31,368 bases of DNA from Hermodarchaeum sp048885185 (lineage in GTDB: Archaea > Asgardarchaeota > Hermodarchaeia > Hermodarchaeales > Hermodarchaeaceae). Location: contig JBHLQC010000008.1 in NCBI GenBank assembly GCA_048885185.1, positions 1 to 31,368 on the forward strand, read 5' to 3'. The notes under the pieces are model-generated. The model saw only the letters and a list, made by a program, of their open reading frames with translations, had not been told where the DNA came from and did no database searches. How positions within the stretch are numbered: position 1 is the stretch's first letter; the number at the start of each line of letters is the position of its first letter. Shown here one piece after another: positions 1 to 7,815 of this stretch. A program made the translations under genes and the position numbers.

Positions 1-67
1 CGGTGTCACGGTTACCGGGAACTGAAGCCCGAGCAAATTCTGTCTTCATTACCTCTTTAACTTTCAC
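1..67 (-). CDS. CBS-domain-like protein, N-terminal fragment
   Basis: Only the first 22 codons lie in the window; the gene runs off the left edge. A GTG start at 67 has a strong Shine-Dalgarno (GGGAGG at 76-81) with an 8-base spacer. The peptide begins VKVKEVMKTEFARASVPGNR, which resembles the opening strand and helix of a CBS domain (the VKDVMT...V.P..T pattern). CBS pairs usually bind adenosyl ligands and regulate enzymes, channels or transcription. The fragment is too short to tell which. The 109 bases between this start and glyA (68-176) show no other gene. Confidence 0.5.
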   Translation of the reverse strand, partial: MKVKEVMKTEFARASVPGNRDT

Positions 68-176
68 AGTAAACGCCTCCCAAGGAGAAACAATCTCAAC
101 TGCAAAAAGGGCTTTGAAATCGAAGATTCTGCATTAACTTGGCAAGGACTGTTAAAAAGGATTGCTCATCAGGCGT

Positions 177-1505
177 TTAACGTAATTTAACGTAATCATA
201 GGCATCGCGTGCTGTATCAAATGCAAAATGAACTTTTTGAAACTCCTTACGAAACTGGGCTACTTCCTTTGCCACTGATTTTGGTGATTTTTGGTCGAAT
301 ACAATCTTACGCATAAATTCAGCTATTTGAGACATTTCTTCCTCTTTCATACCAAGTCGTGTAACCTCGCTGGTACCCAATCGAATGCCTCCCGGACGAA
401 TGTAATCCCGTCCAAAGCGTTTATCCCATGGGAGCAAGTTTCGGTTAATGATAATGTTTGCTTCCTCTAGTTTTTCTTCTACAACCCTACCATTCTGAAG
501 TGGGCTATTTGCAACTTCAATAAGCAATACATGAGATTTTGTGAATCCTTTATGTTCTGCAAGAACTTTGAAGCCTTCTTCCATTAAGGCTGATCCTAGG
601 GCTTGTGCATTCTTGATGATTTGTTCACTATACTCTTTGCCAAAGGCAATCATTTCTGTCATTGCAACAGCTTTTGCTGCAACGTGGTGGAGATGGTGAT
701 TGCTATGAAGTGCGGGGAAGACTCCGCGTTTAATTCGGTCGGCAAACTCCTCATGGGCAACAATGCAGCCCCCCTGAGGACCTGGAAGGGTTTTATGAGT
801 ACTGAATGTGAGACTATTTGCTCCCTCACGAAGTGGATCTTGAAAAATATTAGCTGCTACCAAACCTGCCACATGGGCTGCATCATGATTTACATACGCT
901 CCATATCCCTTAGCAACTTCAGCAATCTCACTTATGGGGTGAGGAAAGGGAAATACTGACGCTCCAAACATGTAAAAGTCAATGTGCTTGCCTTTCTTTT
1001 TTAATCGTTCAATTTTCCGAATTGTAGCGTCAACGTCAATATTCAATTCGTATTCGTCATACTTGAAGTATTGAATTTTCAATCCCCTAACTCGACCGGC
1101 GGTACCCCATAAGCGATGGCGGGCAGATGAAATGTGACCGCCCGTTGGTATAGATAAACACATCATCCGGTCTCCTGGCTCAGTAAACGCGGTAAGAATA
1201 CTAAGATTCGCTAAAACACCACTAATTGGTCGCACATCAGCAAAATCAGCACGAAACAAAGTTTTCGTTAGTTCGTTGCCCAAGATCTCAACTTCATCAA
1301 TATATTTTGTTCCCGCATAGACCCGTTCACCTGGCCAACCTTCTGCATAGCGGTCACTAAAGTCCACCTGCATGGCTTCTCGAACAGCAGGGGAATGTAC
1401 ATTTTCTGATGCGATTAAATTAACAGTGTCTCGCATCCAGGAGTGGTGTTTTTCTAATAGAGTAAAAATTTCATTATACGTTGATTTAGCTTCACTAGAT
1501 TTCAT
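177..1505 (-). CDS. glyA: Serine hydroxymethyltransferase
   Basis: This is a PLP enzyme that interconverts serine and glycine and loads a one-carbon unit onto a pterin (tetrahydrofolate or an archaeal equivalent). The full-length product is about 442 residues. Clear family motifs are NLIASEN near the N-terminus, YAEGWPGERVYAGTKYIDEVE (residues about 53-73), the DAAH PLP-ring aspartate motif near 208-211 and the Schiff-base lysine in STHKT near 238. The C-terminal RPGGIRLGTSEVTRLGM is also typical. The reading frame extends to a TTG at 1514, but the ATG at 1505 is the likelier start; neither has a strong Shine-Dalgarno. The gene stands alone, divergent from secG. The pterin cannot be told from sequence. 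Confidence 0.95.
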   Translation of the reverse strand: MKSSEAKSTYNEIFTLLEKHHSWMRDTVNLIASENVHSPAVREAMQVDFSDRYAEGWPGERVYAGTKYIDEVEILGNELTKTLFRADFADVRPISGVLANLSILTAFTEPGDRMMCLSIPTGGHISSARHRLWGTAGRVRGLKIQYFKYDEYELNIDVDATIRKIERLKKKGKHIDFYMFGASVFPFPHPISEIAEVAKGYGAYVNHDAAHVAGLVAANIFQDPLREGANSLTFSTHKTLPGPQGGCIVAHEEFADRIKRGVFPALHSNHHLHHVAAKAVAMTEMIAFGKEYSEQIIKNAQALGSALMEEGFKVLAEHKGFTKSHVLLIEVANSPLQNGRVVEEKLEEANIIINRNLLPWDKRFGRDYIRPGGIRLGTSEVTRLGMKEEEMSQIAEFMRKIVFDQKSPKSVAKEVAQFRKEFQKVHFAFDTARDAYDYVKLR

Positions 1506-1622
1506 CTTTTCCAACTCATATCGGTACTCATTAGGTTTTAGGAGGAAATGACTGTTAATTCAAGAAACCTTAAAAACGGTTAGGATTTAAGGGTTCCATA
1601 CAAATTAGAAGGCAGGGATTGT

Positions 1623-1823
1623 ATGCCCAAATCGAAACGAAAACGCCAATCAGAGGGTCCAATGCCAGCAGCAGGAGCAGGTCTGATACGCTTCTTTGCT
1701 GACTCCAGTGAAGGCATCAAAGTAGGTCCCATTCTTGTTTTAACCATCTCAATATCGCTAATCATAATCATTTTGATGGCGCATTTCGGCATCTTCACGC
1801 TACTCGGCTTCAGACCTCTTTAA
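1623..1823 (+). CDS. secG: Preprotein translocase subunit Sec61-beta (archaeal SecG)
   Basis: A 66-residue tail-anchored subunit of the SecYE-beta protein-conducting channel. The layout is exactly that of archaeal Sec61-beta: a basic N-terminus (MPKSKRKRQSE), the family segment GPMPAAGAGLIRFF, an amphipathic stretch containing EGIKVGP, then one transmembrane helix (about residues 37-58, VLTISISLIIIILMAHFGIF) near the C-terminus. A weak purine-rich Shine-Dalgarno (GGCAGGG) precedes the ATG. A reverse-frame ORF over the same bases is a shadow. The function follows from the family and is not in doubt. Confidence 0.92.
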   Translation: MPKSKRKRQSEGPMPAAGAGLIRFFADSSEGIKVGPILVLTISISLIIIILMAHFGIFTLLGFRPL

Positions 1824-1927
1824 TCAAATTACTCTGGCCATTTAGAAATCTAGCAGAGTTAAAATAGAAAATAAGCATATTCCAGCTGAAGGTAAATCTT
1901 ACGCCTAATGACACGTGGGATTTTCGA

Positions 1928-2971
1928 ATGCAGAGACCTCCATCTGATTTCAAACTCATCAGTTCACGCAATATCCTAATTCGAGCAGGTAAACAACAAC
2001 TACTGTTTGATCCCACTAAGATACCCCGTCATTGGGTATCACAAAATACAATCGCATGCATTTCTCATGCCCATGCTGATCACATCGCAGGATTTCAAAG
2101 TTCCATCCATAAAATCGTAACTCCGGAAACCCTAGATCTCTACAAAGCTCTTGCAGGAACACCGCGAAAAGTTCAACTTATCCAGCCTGACCAAAGCCGA
2201 CCACTCATGGGAGGGGGGACAGTAAAGATTCACCCGGCAGGTCATATGCTTGGTGCAGCACAATTTGTAATAGAAAAAAATGGCGCCCGCCTTGTTTACA
2301 CTGGGGACTTCAATCTCCGTTCCTCAATGACTGCTAAAGGAGCAAACCCACTTCCCTGTGATGTTCTACTAATGGAAGCAACATATGGACGACCTGATGC
2401 AGTGTTTCCTCCACGAGAACAGGTTTATACGGAAATTGCTGAGTGGACGAGTCACGAATTGAAAGCTCAAAAAATACCTGCGTTTCAAGTTTATGCTACT
2501 GGTAAAGCCCAGGAAGTAGTTCGTATTGTTAATACATTGCTAACCACACCAGTTGTTGTGGATCCTACAATAGCGAAGGTCAGTAGAGTTTACCAGCAGC
2601 ACGGCATTCCACTCGAGTTCTTTGATGAGAGAACAGATGAAGGGCGCGAAGTGATGAGACAAGGAGGTTATGTCTACCTTTCATCTAGAAGTGTTAATCA
2701 ACCAAGATCACGTTCTGGTCACAAATTTAGCCGTGCACTGACAACAGGCTGGGCAAAGCTATTTCCAATGAAAAAAGTCGATAAAGCCTTCATTTTATCA
2801 GCTCATGCTGATTTTCAGCAATTAGTTCAATATGTCAAAATAGCAAAACCACGTTCTGTCTATCTTACTTGCGGTGATACTGTAACATTTGGGGCAGTTC
2901 TTGAGAAATTAAACGTGAAACAAATTATACCCCAACAGCGTCGACAATTAGAGCTCTCAGATTTTCTTTGA
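1928..2971 (+). CDS. Metallo-beta-lactamase fold nuclease, mRNA 3'-end processing factor-like
   Basis: A 347-residue metal-dependent hydrolase of the RNA/DNA-processing branch (COG1236/YSH1-like). Motifs seen in order are HAHADH (47-52), GHMLGA (105-110), TGDF (125-128), EATYG (150-154) and a late SAHAD (291-295). These supply the histidine and aspartate ligands of a two-zinc site. The spacing between EATYG and SAHAD leaves room for only a compact beta-CASP-like insertion, shorter than in archaeal CPSF1 or RNase J, and there are no KH domains. The likely role is RNA or DNA end processing in the cytoplasm. The actual substrate is unknown. It converges with the HD phosphohydrolase gene, with 8 bases between stops. 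Confidence 0.75.
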   Translation: MQRPPSDFKLISSRNILIRAGKQQLLFDPTKIPRHWVSQNTIACISHAHADHIAGFQSSIHKIVTPETLDLYKALAGTPRKVQLIQPDQSRPLMGGGTVKIHPAGHMLGAAQFVIEKNGARLVYTGDFNLRSSMTAKGANPLPCDVLLMEATYGRPDAVFPPREQVYTEIAEWTSHELKAQKIPAFQVYATGKAQEVVRIVNTLLTTPVVVDPTIAKVSRVYQQHGIPLEFFDERTDEGREVMRQGGYVYLSSRSVNQPRSRSGHKFSRALTTGWAKLFPMKKVDKAFILSAHADFQQLVQYVKIAKPRSVYLTCGDTVTFGAVLEKLNVKQIIPQQRRQLELSDFL

Positions 2972-2979
2972 TCCTTCAC

Positions 2980-4242
2980 TCACATCGAAATTCCTGAAAC
3001 GTAAGGTGTACCCCCCAATACTTCTTGTGAAGCTTTTCCTACACGCTTTCTGAGTGGCGCTGTTGTATATACACGAACAATGTCGAGATAGCCCTTAAGA
3101 GATGAAATTACCCGTGATAAATCAATAAGATCCACGGCAATCTTCTTTTTACCAACATATGCAAATCCAGGTATCTCCATGGGATCCAATTGCGAGGAAT
3201 GGCGATAGGGTACTGATGGAAGAAGAGGTGAATCTAATTGCACTTTTTCAACATCGACCTTGGCTTTTCCAGCGATTTCTGCTTCAATTTGCTTTCGAAC
3301 GCTTTCCTTATCTAATAAATCAATAGTGGGATAGTCTTGAACAATTGATTCAACAGTGTAAGCACATTTGAGTAGTTCTCGTCGTTCAAGTCGTTCCATT
3401 ATTTCCCGAGATGCCTTACACTGTTTAAGTTGTGTCCAAGTTGAATAGTCGTCCATATCCAAGTACTCAGTCGGTTCTGTAAATGTTGAGAACCCCAATT
3501 CTTCATCTGCAAATTTAAGGGCATCAGCCAACATTCGCTGAACACCACGACACACGCGATGATAATAGATACTACGAAAACTCAATACCCGGGCAATCAA
3601 GAAAGCTTCAAGAGTTGTGAGTGCCGTTGTGTTGACCGCTAAATTACCTTGGAAGGGCTCAGTAGTATAAATTAATCGAAAAACATCTACACTACCATAT
3701 TCAGCGCCTGTATGAAAGGAATCACGCACGATGTAATCGAGTTTGTCTACATCAACAGAGCTGCGAATAACCTGATTTTGGTATAATTTATTTTTACCTT
3801 CTAATTTTCCGATTGCTAACTTGCTTAAATCATTCGGGTCGATTCCTCCGTCTTTTAGAATATCGCCAAGCTCTGATTTCTGAATGAGCCATGTACTAAT
3901 GTCTTCATGATTCCGATCCTGTTTAGCTAAGATTTCCTCGAAAATATGGCTGAATGGTCCATGACCAACATCATGTAAAAGCGCTGCCAAGCGTAATGAT
4001 TGAATCTCTATTTCATCTTCTGTGATACTTTCTGCTAATAATCCCGCCAGATGCATTGCCCCTAGACTGTGTTCAAATCGCGTATGATTCGCTCCTGGAT
4101 ACACAAATTCCGCACCAGCTAATTGCCGTAAACGGCGTAACCGCTGGACAACTCGCGTATCAATAATATCCTTTTCAAGTGGAGTAATCGCCACGTAGCC
4201 ATACAAGGGGTCTTTAATGAACCCCCACCTTTCTGACACCAA
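2980..4242 (-). CDS. HD-domain phosphohydrolase, SAMHD1/dGTPase-like
   Basis: A 420-residue COG1078-type protein. The N-terminal HD domain shows HTRFEHSLG (53-61), the metal-binding LLHDVGHGPFSH (88-99) and a later aspartate in SSVDVDKLDYIVRDS. This matches the archaeal and bacterial relatives of SAMHD1 and dNTP triphosphohydrolases, so a role in nucleotide hydrolysis is likely, although few of these proteins have a proven substrate. The start is a TTG at 4242: GGAGGT lies 7 bases upstream, while the GTG three bases further in would have a spacer of 10. It lies 72 bases downstream of the PAC3-like gene on the same strand and could be its operon partner. Confidence 0.82.
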   Translation of the reverse strand: MVSERWGFIKDPLYGYVAITPLEKDIIDTRVVQRLRRLRQLAGAEFVYPGANHTRFEHSLGAMHLAGLLAESITEDEIEIQSLRLAALLHDVGHGPFSHIFEEILAKQDRNHEDISTWLIQKSELGDILKDGGIDPNDLSKLAIGKLEGKNKLYQNQVIRSSVDVDKLDYIVRDSFHTGAEYGSVDVFRLIYTTEPFQGNLAVNTTALTTLEAFLIARVLSFRSIYYHRVCRGVQRMLADALKFADEELGFSTFTEPTEYLDMDDYSTWTQLKQCKASREIMERLERRELLKCAYTVESIVQDYPTIDLLDKESVRKQIEAEIAGKAKVDVEKVQLDSPLLPSVPYRHSSQLDPMEIPGFAYVGKKKIAVDLIDLSRVISSLKGYLDIVRVYTTAPLRKRVGKASQEVLGGTPYVSGISM

Positions 4243-4314
4243 TTACTTAACCTCCAAGCTAATTGAACAATCTATTCTATAACAGATAAGTTTCCTGCTT
4301 ATAATCACTCCGAA

Positions 4315-4689
4315 TCAGCCTAAAACAGGTCCTTTCTCGGCTTCCTGCTCTAATTTTAGAATTATCTTTCGTACAGCTGCTAAAATCCCAGAAATCTCCG
4401 CCTCATGCTCTTTTAATAAAAAGAGATTCACTACAACGATTCCACCTAGCTTCTGGGCTGCAATATCTGCAATTGCACGCACCTCTGCTTGAAACCGCGT
4501 CCCAATCATGACCGATGTTGCAGTCGGAGAAAGTTCTCCAAACGGTGTCGGAACACCTACAGCTACCGTACCAAACTTATGTTCTCCATCACTAAACAAC
4601 ATCAAAGTCCCATTTGCCAATCGACTCACTGCCACTCTAATCTGGAACTCACCCATATCCACAAGTTCTTCCATAAATTCCAACGGCAT
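4315..4689 (-). CDS. Proteasome assembly chaperone 3 (PAC3)-like protein, candidate
   Basis: A 124-residue protein with no signal peptide or membrane segment. It reads as a small alpha/beta protein: strands around FQIRVAVSRL, GTLMLFSDG and GTVAVGVPT, then ATSVMIGTR, a helix rich in alanine, GGIVVVNLFLL, and a C-terminal helix. From memory this layout resembles human PAC3 (PSMG3), which has a GTLVSL strand, a VLLG turn, an A..L...Q helix and a VLLAVALK-like strand followed by a final helix. The match is by eye only. A good Shine-Dalgarno (AGAGGTG) stands 5 bases before the ATG. It sits between porB and the HD gene on the same strand. It could also be an unrelated roadblock-like or profilin-like small protein. 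Confidence 0.5.
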   Translation of the reverse strand: MPLEFMEELVDMGEFQIRVAVSRLANGTLMLFSDGEHKFGTVAVGVPTPFGELSPTATSVMIGTRFQAEVRAIADIAAQKLGGIVVVNLFLLKEHEAEISGILAAVRKIILKLEQEAEKGPVLG

Positions 4690-4768
4690 TATTACACCTC
4701 TCTAGCCTTAAGTAATCTTAAAGGAAAATTTCTCTCCTTTTTATCATGATGTTTCAATAACACACGTT

Positions 4769-5677
4769 TCAGCAGGAGATCTTCTGCTTTAATATGTCCC
4801 ATTCGCGATCAATACCCCGCTCAAACTCCTTCACCCTCTTAGAATCCTTAATGAGCGTTCGGAATCGTCCTTGCGGCTTTAAATAATCCATCACGGGCTT
4901 TCGCTGCACTTTTCCTTCTGCGATCTGTTTACTCCTACCTAAAAACCGCCACTCATCTCCTTCCTTCTCCCACATAATCCATACACCAGTCTCAACTGCT
5001 AATTTACCAAACTTGACACTATCCCACGTCGCACATCGCCAACCCGTTGGGCACATCGCATGAATTTCGATGAAACGTGTTCCCACAATGTCCTTTGCTT
5101 TGGAATAGGTTTCAAAAACCAATCGGGGGTATGCTGCCGAAATTGACGCGGTATAAGGAATCCCATGTTCCGCCATAATTCGGGCCATTGGCTTACGGTG
5201 CTCCTGTTTTCCAATAATTGGCGTTGTTGTACTAAACGCGCCATAAGGAGTAGCACCAGAACGTTGTTGGCCAGTGTTGCCATAGCTTTCATTGTTGTAG
5301 CATGTATAGATGAAATTAGTTTGGCGTTCAGCAGCACCACTGAGAGCCTGGATGCCTATGTCATAGGTTCCCCCGTCACCTGCCCAAGCCATAACGTTGA
5401 TGTCTTTATCTTTGCCCATGAATTTTAGACCAGCAGCAATACCGGAGGCAGCTGCTCCTGCGGTCTCGAAGGCAGTGTTCAAGACGGGCAGGTGTAGGGC
5501 GTTTTTAGGGAAGAGGCCTTGAATAACGGACATGCAACAGGCGGGGACAGTGAGAATTGTGCTGTCTCCGAGGGCTTTTAGTGCATGACGAATTGCGATA
5601 GTTGCACCACATCCGGCACAAGCCGCATGACCAAGTTCTATGTATTCATCCCGGGGCAGTTCTTTGATTGCTACCAT
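4769..5677 (-). CDS. porB: Pyruvate (2-oxoacid):ferredoxin oxidoreductase, beta subunit
   Basis: The thiamine-diphosphate subunit of the enzyme that converts pyruvate and CoA to acetyl-CoA, CO2 and reduced ferredoxin. It has the N-terminal HAACAGCG cysteine pair (about residues 17-24), the TPP/Mg motif GDGGTYDIGIQALSGAAER, and the later CPTGW, with further cluster cysteines as in Pyrococcus PorB. At 302 residues the length is normal. The frame extends to a GTG at 5686 that overlaps the porA stop (GTGA), but that same GGTGA is a Shine-Dalgarno placed 4-8 bases before the ATG at 5677, so I prefer the ATG. It is the last gene of the porGDAB operon. Confidence 0.93.
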   Translation of the reverse strand: MVAIKELPRDEYIELGHAACAGCGATIAIRHALKALGDSTILTVPACCMSVIQGLFPKNALHLPVLNTAFETAGAAASGIAAGLKFMGKDKDINVMAWAGDGGTYDIGIQALSGAAERQTNFIYTCYNNESYGNTGQQRSGATPYGAFSTTTPIIGKQEHRKPMARIMAEHGIPYTASISAAYPRLVFETYSKAKDIVGTRFIEIHAMCPTGWRCATWDSVKFGKLAVETGVWIMWEKEGDEWRFLGRSKQIAEGKVQRKPVMDYLKPQGRFRTLIKDSKRVKEFERGIDREWDILKQKISC

Positions 5678-5682
5678 TTTCT

Positions 5683-6861
5683 TCACCTTTTTAATCCATA
5701 GAAGATATCGGGTCTCGCTTCACCTTTATCAGCGACATCAAAACCGATTTGAATCAGTTTTTTAATGTCGGTGTGACGAACGTCACGACCACCAAGTCCA
5801 GCAATGACTCCTTGGACAGGTATAGTTTGACCACTACGATAGAGGGCCGAACGAATTTCCGTGACGACACCACCAAGGTGTCCATAGGAAAGACTCCGAT
5901 CAACCACAACAAAGGCTTTAGCCTTCTGGGCGAGGGTTTGAATTTGTTCAGCTGGAAAGGGACGGAATACACGAAGCCGCGCAGATCCAGCACGAATTCC
6001 TTCACTTCGTAGTTCTTCAACGGCTAGCTGGGCTTCTTCACCCATTGTTCCTAAGGCGATGAAGATGACTTCAGCATCGTCGCATTGATAGGTGTCGATA
6101 AAACCACCATGTGATCGTCCAAAGTGCTTCTTGAAGTCGGCTTCAACTTTTGGAATCATTTTTCGGGCAGCTTCAAAGCCCTCATGAACAGCGTAACTGA
6201 GTTCGTAGTAATATTCCGGTCCAGCAATATTTCCTATTGCCATAGGATCTTTTGGATTGAGCTTCCAATGTTCTGCTTCATAGGTAGGGAGAAAATCGAT
6301 GATTTCTTCATGATCGTAGACTTCAATGGAAGTGAATGTATGACTGAGGATATATGCGTCCAACGCTACCATTCCTGGAAGTAGGACCTTAGGGTCTTCA
6401 CATAAGCGGAACAGCATGAGGACCGTGTCATAGACTTCTTGATTATTAGAGGCGTAGAATTGAATCCATCCCGTGTCACGTTGTGACATAGTATCTGTAT
6501 GGTCAACCCAGATATTCCAGGGAGGTCCCATTGCCCGGTTGACTACTGGCATGACTATGGGCAGTCGTGCGCGACCTGCCCAATGAAGCATCTCATGCAT
6601 TAATGCTAATCCATGGGATGATGTTGCTGTGAAGGTTCTAAGCCCTAAAGCTGAAGCTCCAATACAAGCAGCCATGGCGCTATGTTCGGACTCGACACGC
6701 ACATATTCGGATTTTAGGTCACCATTTTCCACAAATTCTGCGATCTTCTCCACAATAGTCGTTTGCGGTGTAATCGGATAAGCTGCAATTACTGCAGGAA
6801 TCGCTGTTCGCGCTGCCCACGAAGCAGAATGATTACCTGTAACTGAAACGATTTTAGACAT
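5683..6861 (-). CDS. porA: Pyruvate (2-oxoacid):ferredoxin oxidoreductase, alpha subunit
   Basis: The 392-residue alpha subunit that helps bind pyruvate and thiamine diphosphate. Family hallmarks are AAYPITPQT near the N-terminus, VRVESEHSAMAACIGASA, TFTATSSHGLALMHE, the QRDTGWIQFYASNNQE segment characteristic of pyruvate-type enzymes, and VIAGLGGRDV near the C-terminus. The open frame extends 26 codons further (to 6939), but that extension overlaps porD and lacks homology. The ATG at 6861 lies 14 bases after the porD stop and begins MSKIVSVTGNHSASWAA as in relatives. Substrate preference for pyruvate rather than another oxoacid is inferred from the resemblance to Pyrococcus PorA. Confidence 0.93.
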   Translation of the reverse strand: MSKIVSVTGNHSASWAARTAIPAVIAAYPITPQTTIVEKIAEFVENGDLKSEYVRVESEHSAMAACIGASALGLRTFTATSSHGLALMHEMLHWAGRARLPIVMPVVNRAMGPPWNIWVDHTDTMSQRDTGWIQFYASNNQEVYDTVLMLFRLCEDPKVLLPGMVALDAYILSHTFTSIEVYDHEEIIDFLPTYEAEHWKLNPKDPMAIGNIAGPEYYYELSYAVHEGFEAARKMIPKVEADFKKHFGRSHGGFIDTYQCDDAEVIFIALGTMGEEAQLAVEELRSEGIRAGSARLRVFRPFPAEQIQTLAQKAKAFVVVDRSLSYGHLGGVVTEIRSALYRSGQTIPVQGVIAGLGGRDVRHTDIKKLIQIGFDVADKGEARPDIFYGLKR

Positions 6862-6875
6862 TTTTCCAACCTTGA

Positions 6876-7181
6876 TTATTTCTCCACAGCGGCTTCGGCC
6901 TCTGTTTCGCGCACACGGCTGATTGCTTTCACAGGGCAATTAGTTTCACAAATTAAGCATCCCTTACAGTATTTGAGGTCAAAGACGGGTGTGTTATCTT
7001 CGTCCATTGTAATCGCGGCATCCGGACAATACATCCAACAGATTTGACAGCCAGTACATTTTTCCTTGTCTACAACTGGCCGAAATATCCGCCAATCACC
7101 AGTCAGGCCCATAGCTCCTGGTTCAGGATAGGTAATACACGTAAGCCGTTTATTGGGTGGTTCTCGTTTAAGTGGCACCAT
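6876..7181 (-). CDS. porD: Pyruvate (2-oxoacid):ferredoxin oxidoreductase, delta (ferredoxin) subunit
   Basis: A 101-residue electron-carrying subunit with two [4Fe-4S] motifs: CTGCQICWMYCP and CKGCLICETNCP. Each is followed by the usual proline and an AI/AIS strand. It passes electrons from the TPP site to free ferredoxin. The N-terminal 40 residues (LTCITYPEPGAMGLTGDWRIFRPV) match the archaeal delta-subunit extension. Its ATG is 2 bases after the porG stop, so the two are translationally coupled. Confidence 0.93.
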   Translation of the reverse strand: MVPLKREPPNKRLTCITYPEPGAMGLTGDWRIFRPVVDKEKCTGCQICWMYCPDAAITMDEDNTPVFDLKYCKGCLICETNCPVKAISRVRETEAEAAVEK

Positions 7182-7183
7182 AA

Positions 7184-7750
7184 CTAATACCCCATTTGGA
7201 GTTCTTCGTATGCACGTTGAGCGGCTTCAACATTCGTCTCGATAACCTTCTCTGGAAGACCTGCCAAACCTTTACGAATGGCATCTTTCACACTTTCAAT
7301 TGTAACAATATTTGTGGCTCGTGCTACAGCCCCTAACATAATTGTATTAACCACTGCAATACCCGCTACCAAAATTCCTACGTCAAGAGCAATTTTCGTC
7401 GCGTCCACAGTAGAAATTTTACCCTTGATCTTGACGTCTTTAGGGGATTGAGGAGTGTTAATGACGACATAGGTGTCTTCGTTCAGCCCTTCCTGAACGC
7501 TAGGAATCTCAAGGAGTGTTTCATCAAGAATTACTATGGTTTCTGGTTCGTAGATGTAACTGTGGATTCGGATGGCTTCATCGGCAATTCGTGTGAAAGC
7601 CATCACTGGGGCTCCTCTTCTTTCAGCACCATAATGTGCAAAAGCTTGAAAGTGTTTGTTTTCCATTCGAGTGGCGTCACCTAAAATTTTGGCACCAGTG
7701 ACGGCACCTTGACCACCACGTCCATGGAAACGTATTTCAAACAGGTTCAT
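7184..7750 (-). CDS. porG: Pyruvate (2-oxoacid):ferredoxin oxidoreductase, gamma subunit
   Basis: The 188-residue gamma subunit, first gene of the porG-D-A-B operon; this order is the one known from Pyrococcus. It starts with the family signature IRFHGRGGQGAVTGAKIL and has the SYGAERRGAP-like segment (here HYGAERRGAPVMAF) and the LDETLLE strand. This subunit belongs to the CoA-binding half of the complex. A GGCGGAT Shine-Dalgarno-like element precedes the ATG. The enzyme is soluble and oxygen-sensitive, so its presence suggests an anaerobic lifestyle. Confidence 0.93.
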   Translation of the reverse strand: MNLFEIRFHGRGGQGAVTGAKILGDATRMENKHFQAFAHYGAERRGAPVMAFTRIADEAIRIHSYIYEPETIVILDETLLEIPSVQEGLNEDTYVVINTPQSPKDVKIKGKISTVDATKIALDVGILVAGIAVVNTIMLGAVARATNIVTIESVKDAIRKGLAGLPEKVIETNVEAAQRAYEELQMGY

Positions 7751-7815
7751 GTGTGAATCCGCCTATATTCGATACCGTTACAAAATAGCATGCATCCTAA
7801 AAGGATTATGAACGG

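Noticed and set aside
1548..1583. Tiny ORF (11 codons) right after AGGAGG, possible leader peptide
   Set aside because: The spacer is only 2 bases, the peptide has no regulatory pattern and no attenuator follows.
5754..6020. Alternative-frame ORFs inside porA and porB on both strands
   Set aside because: They are shadows of strongly conserved por genes.
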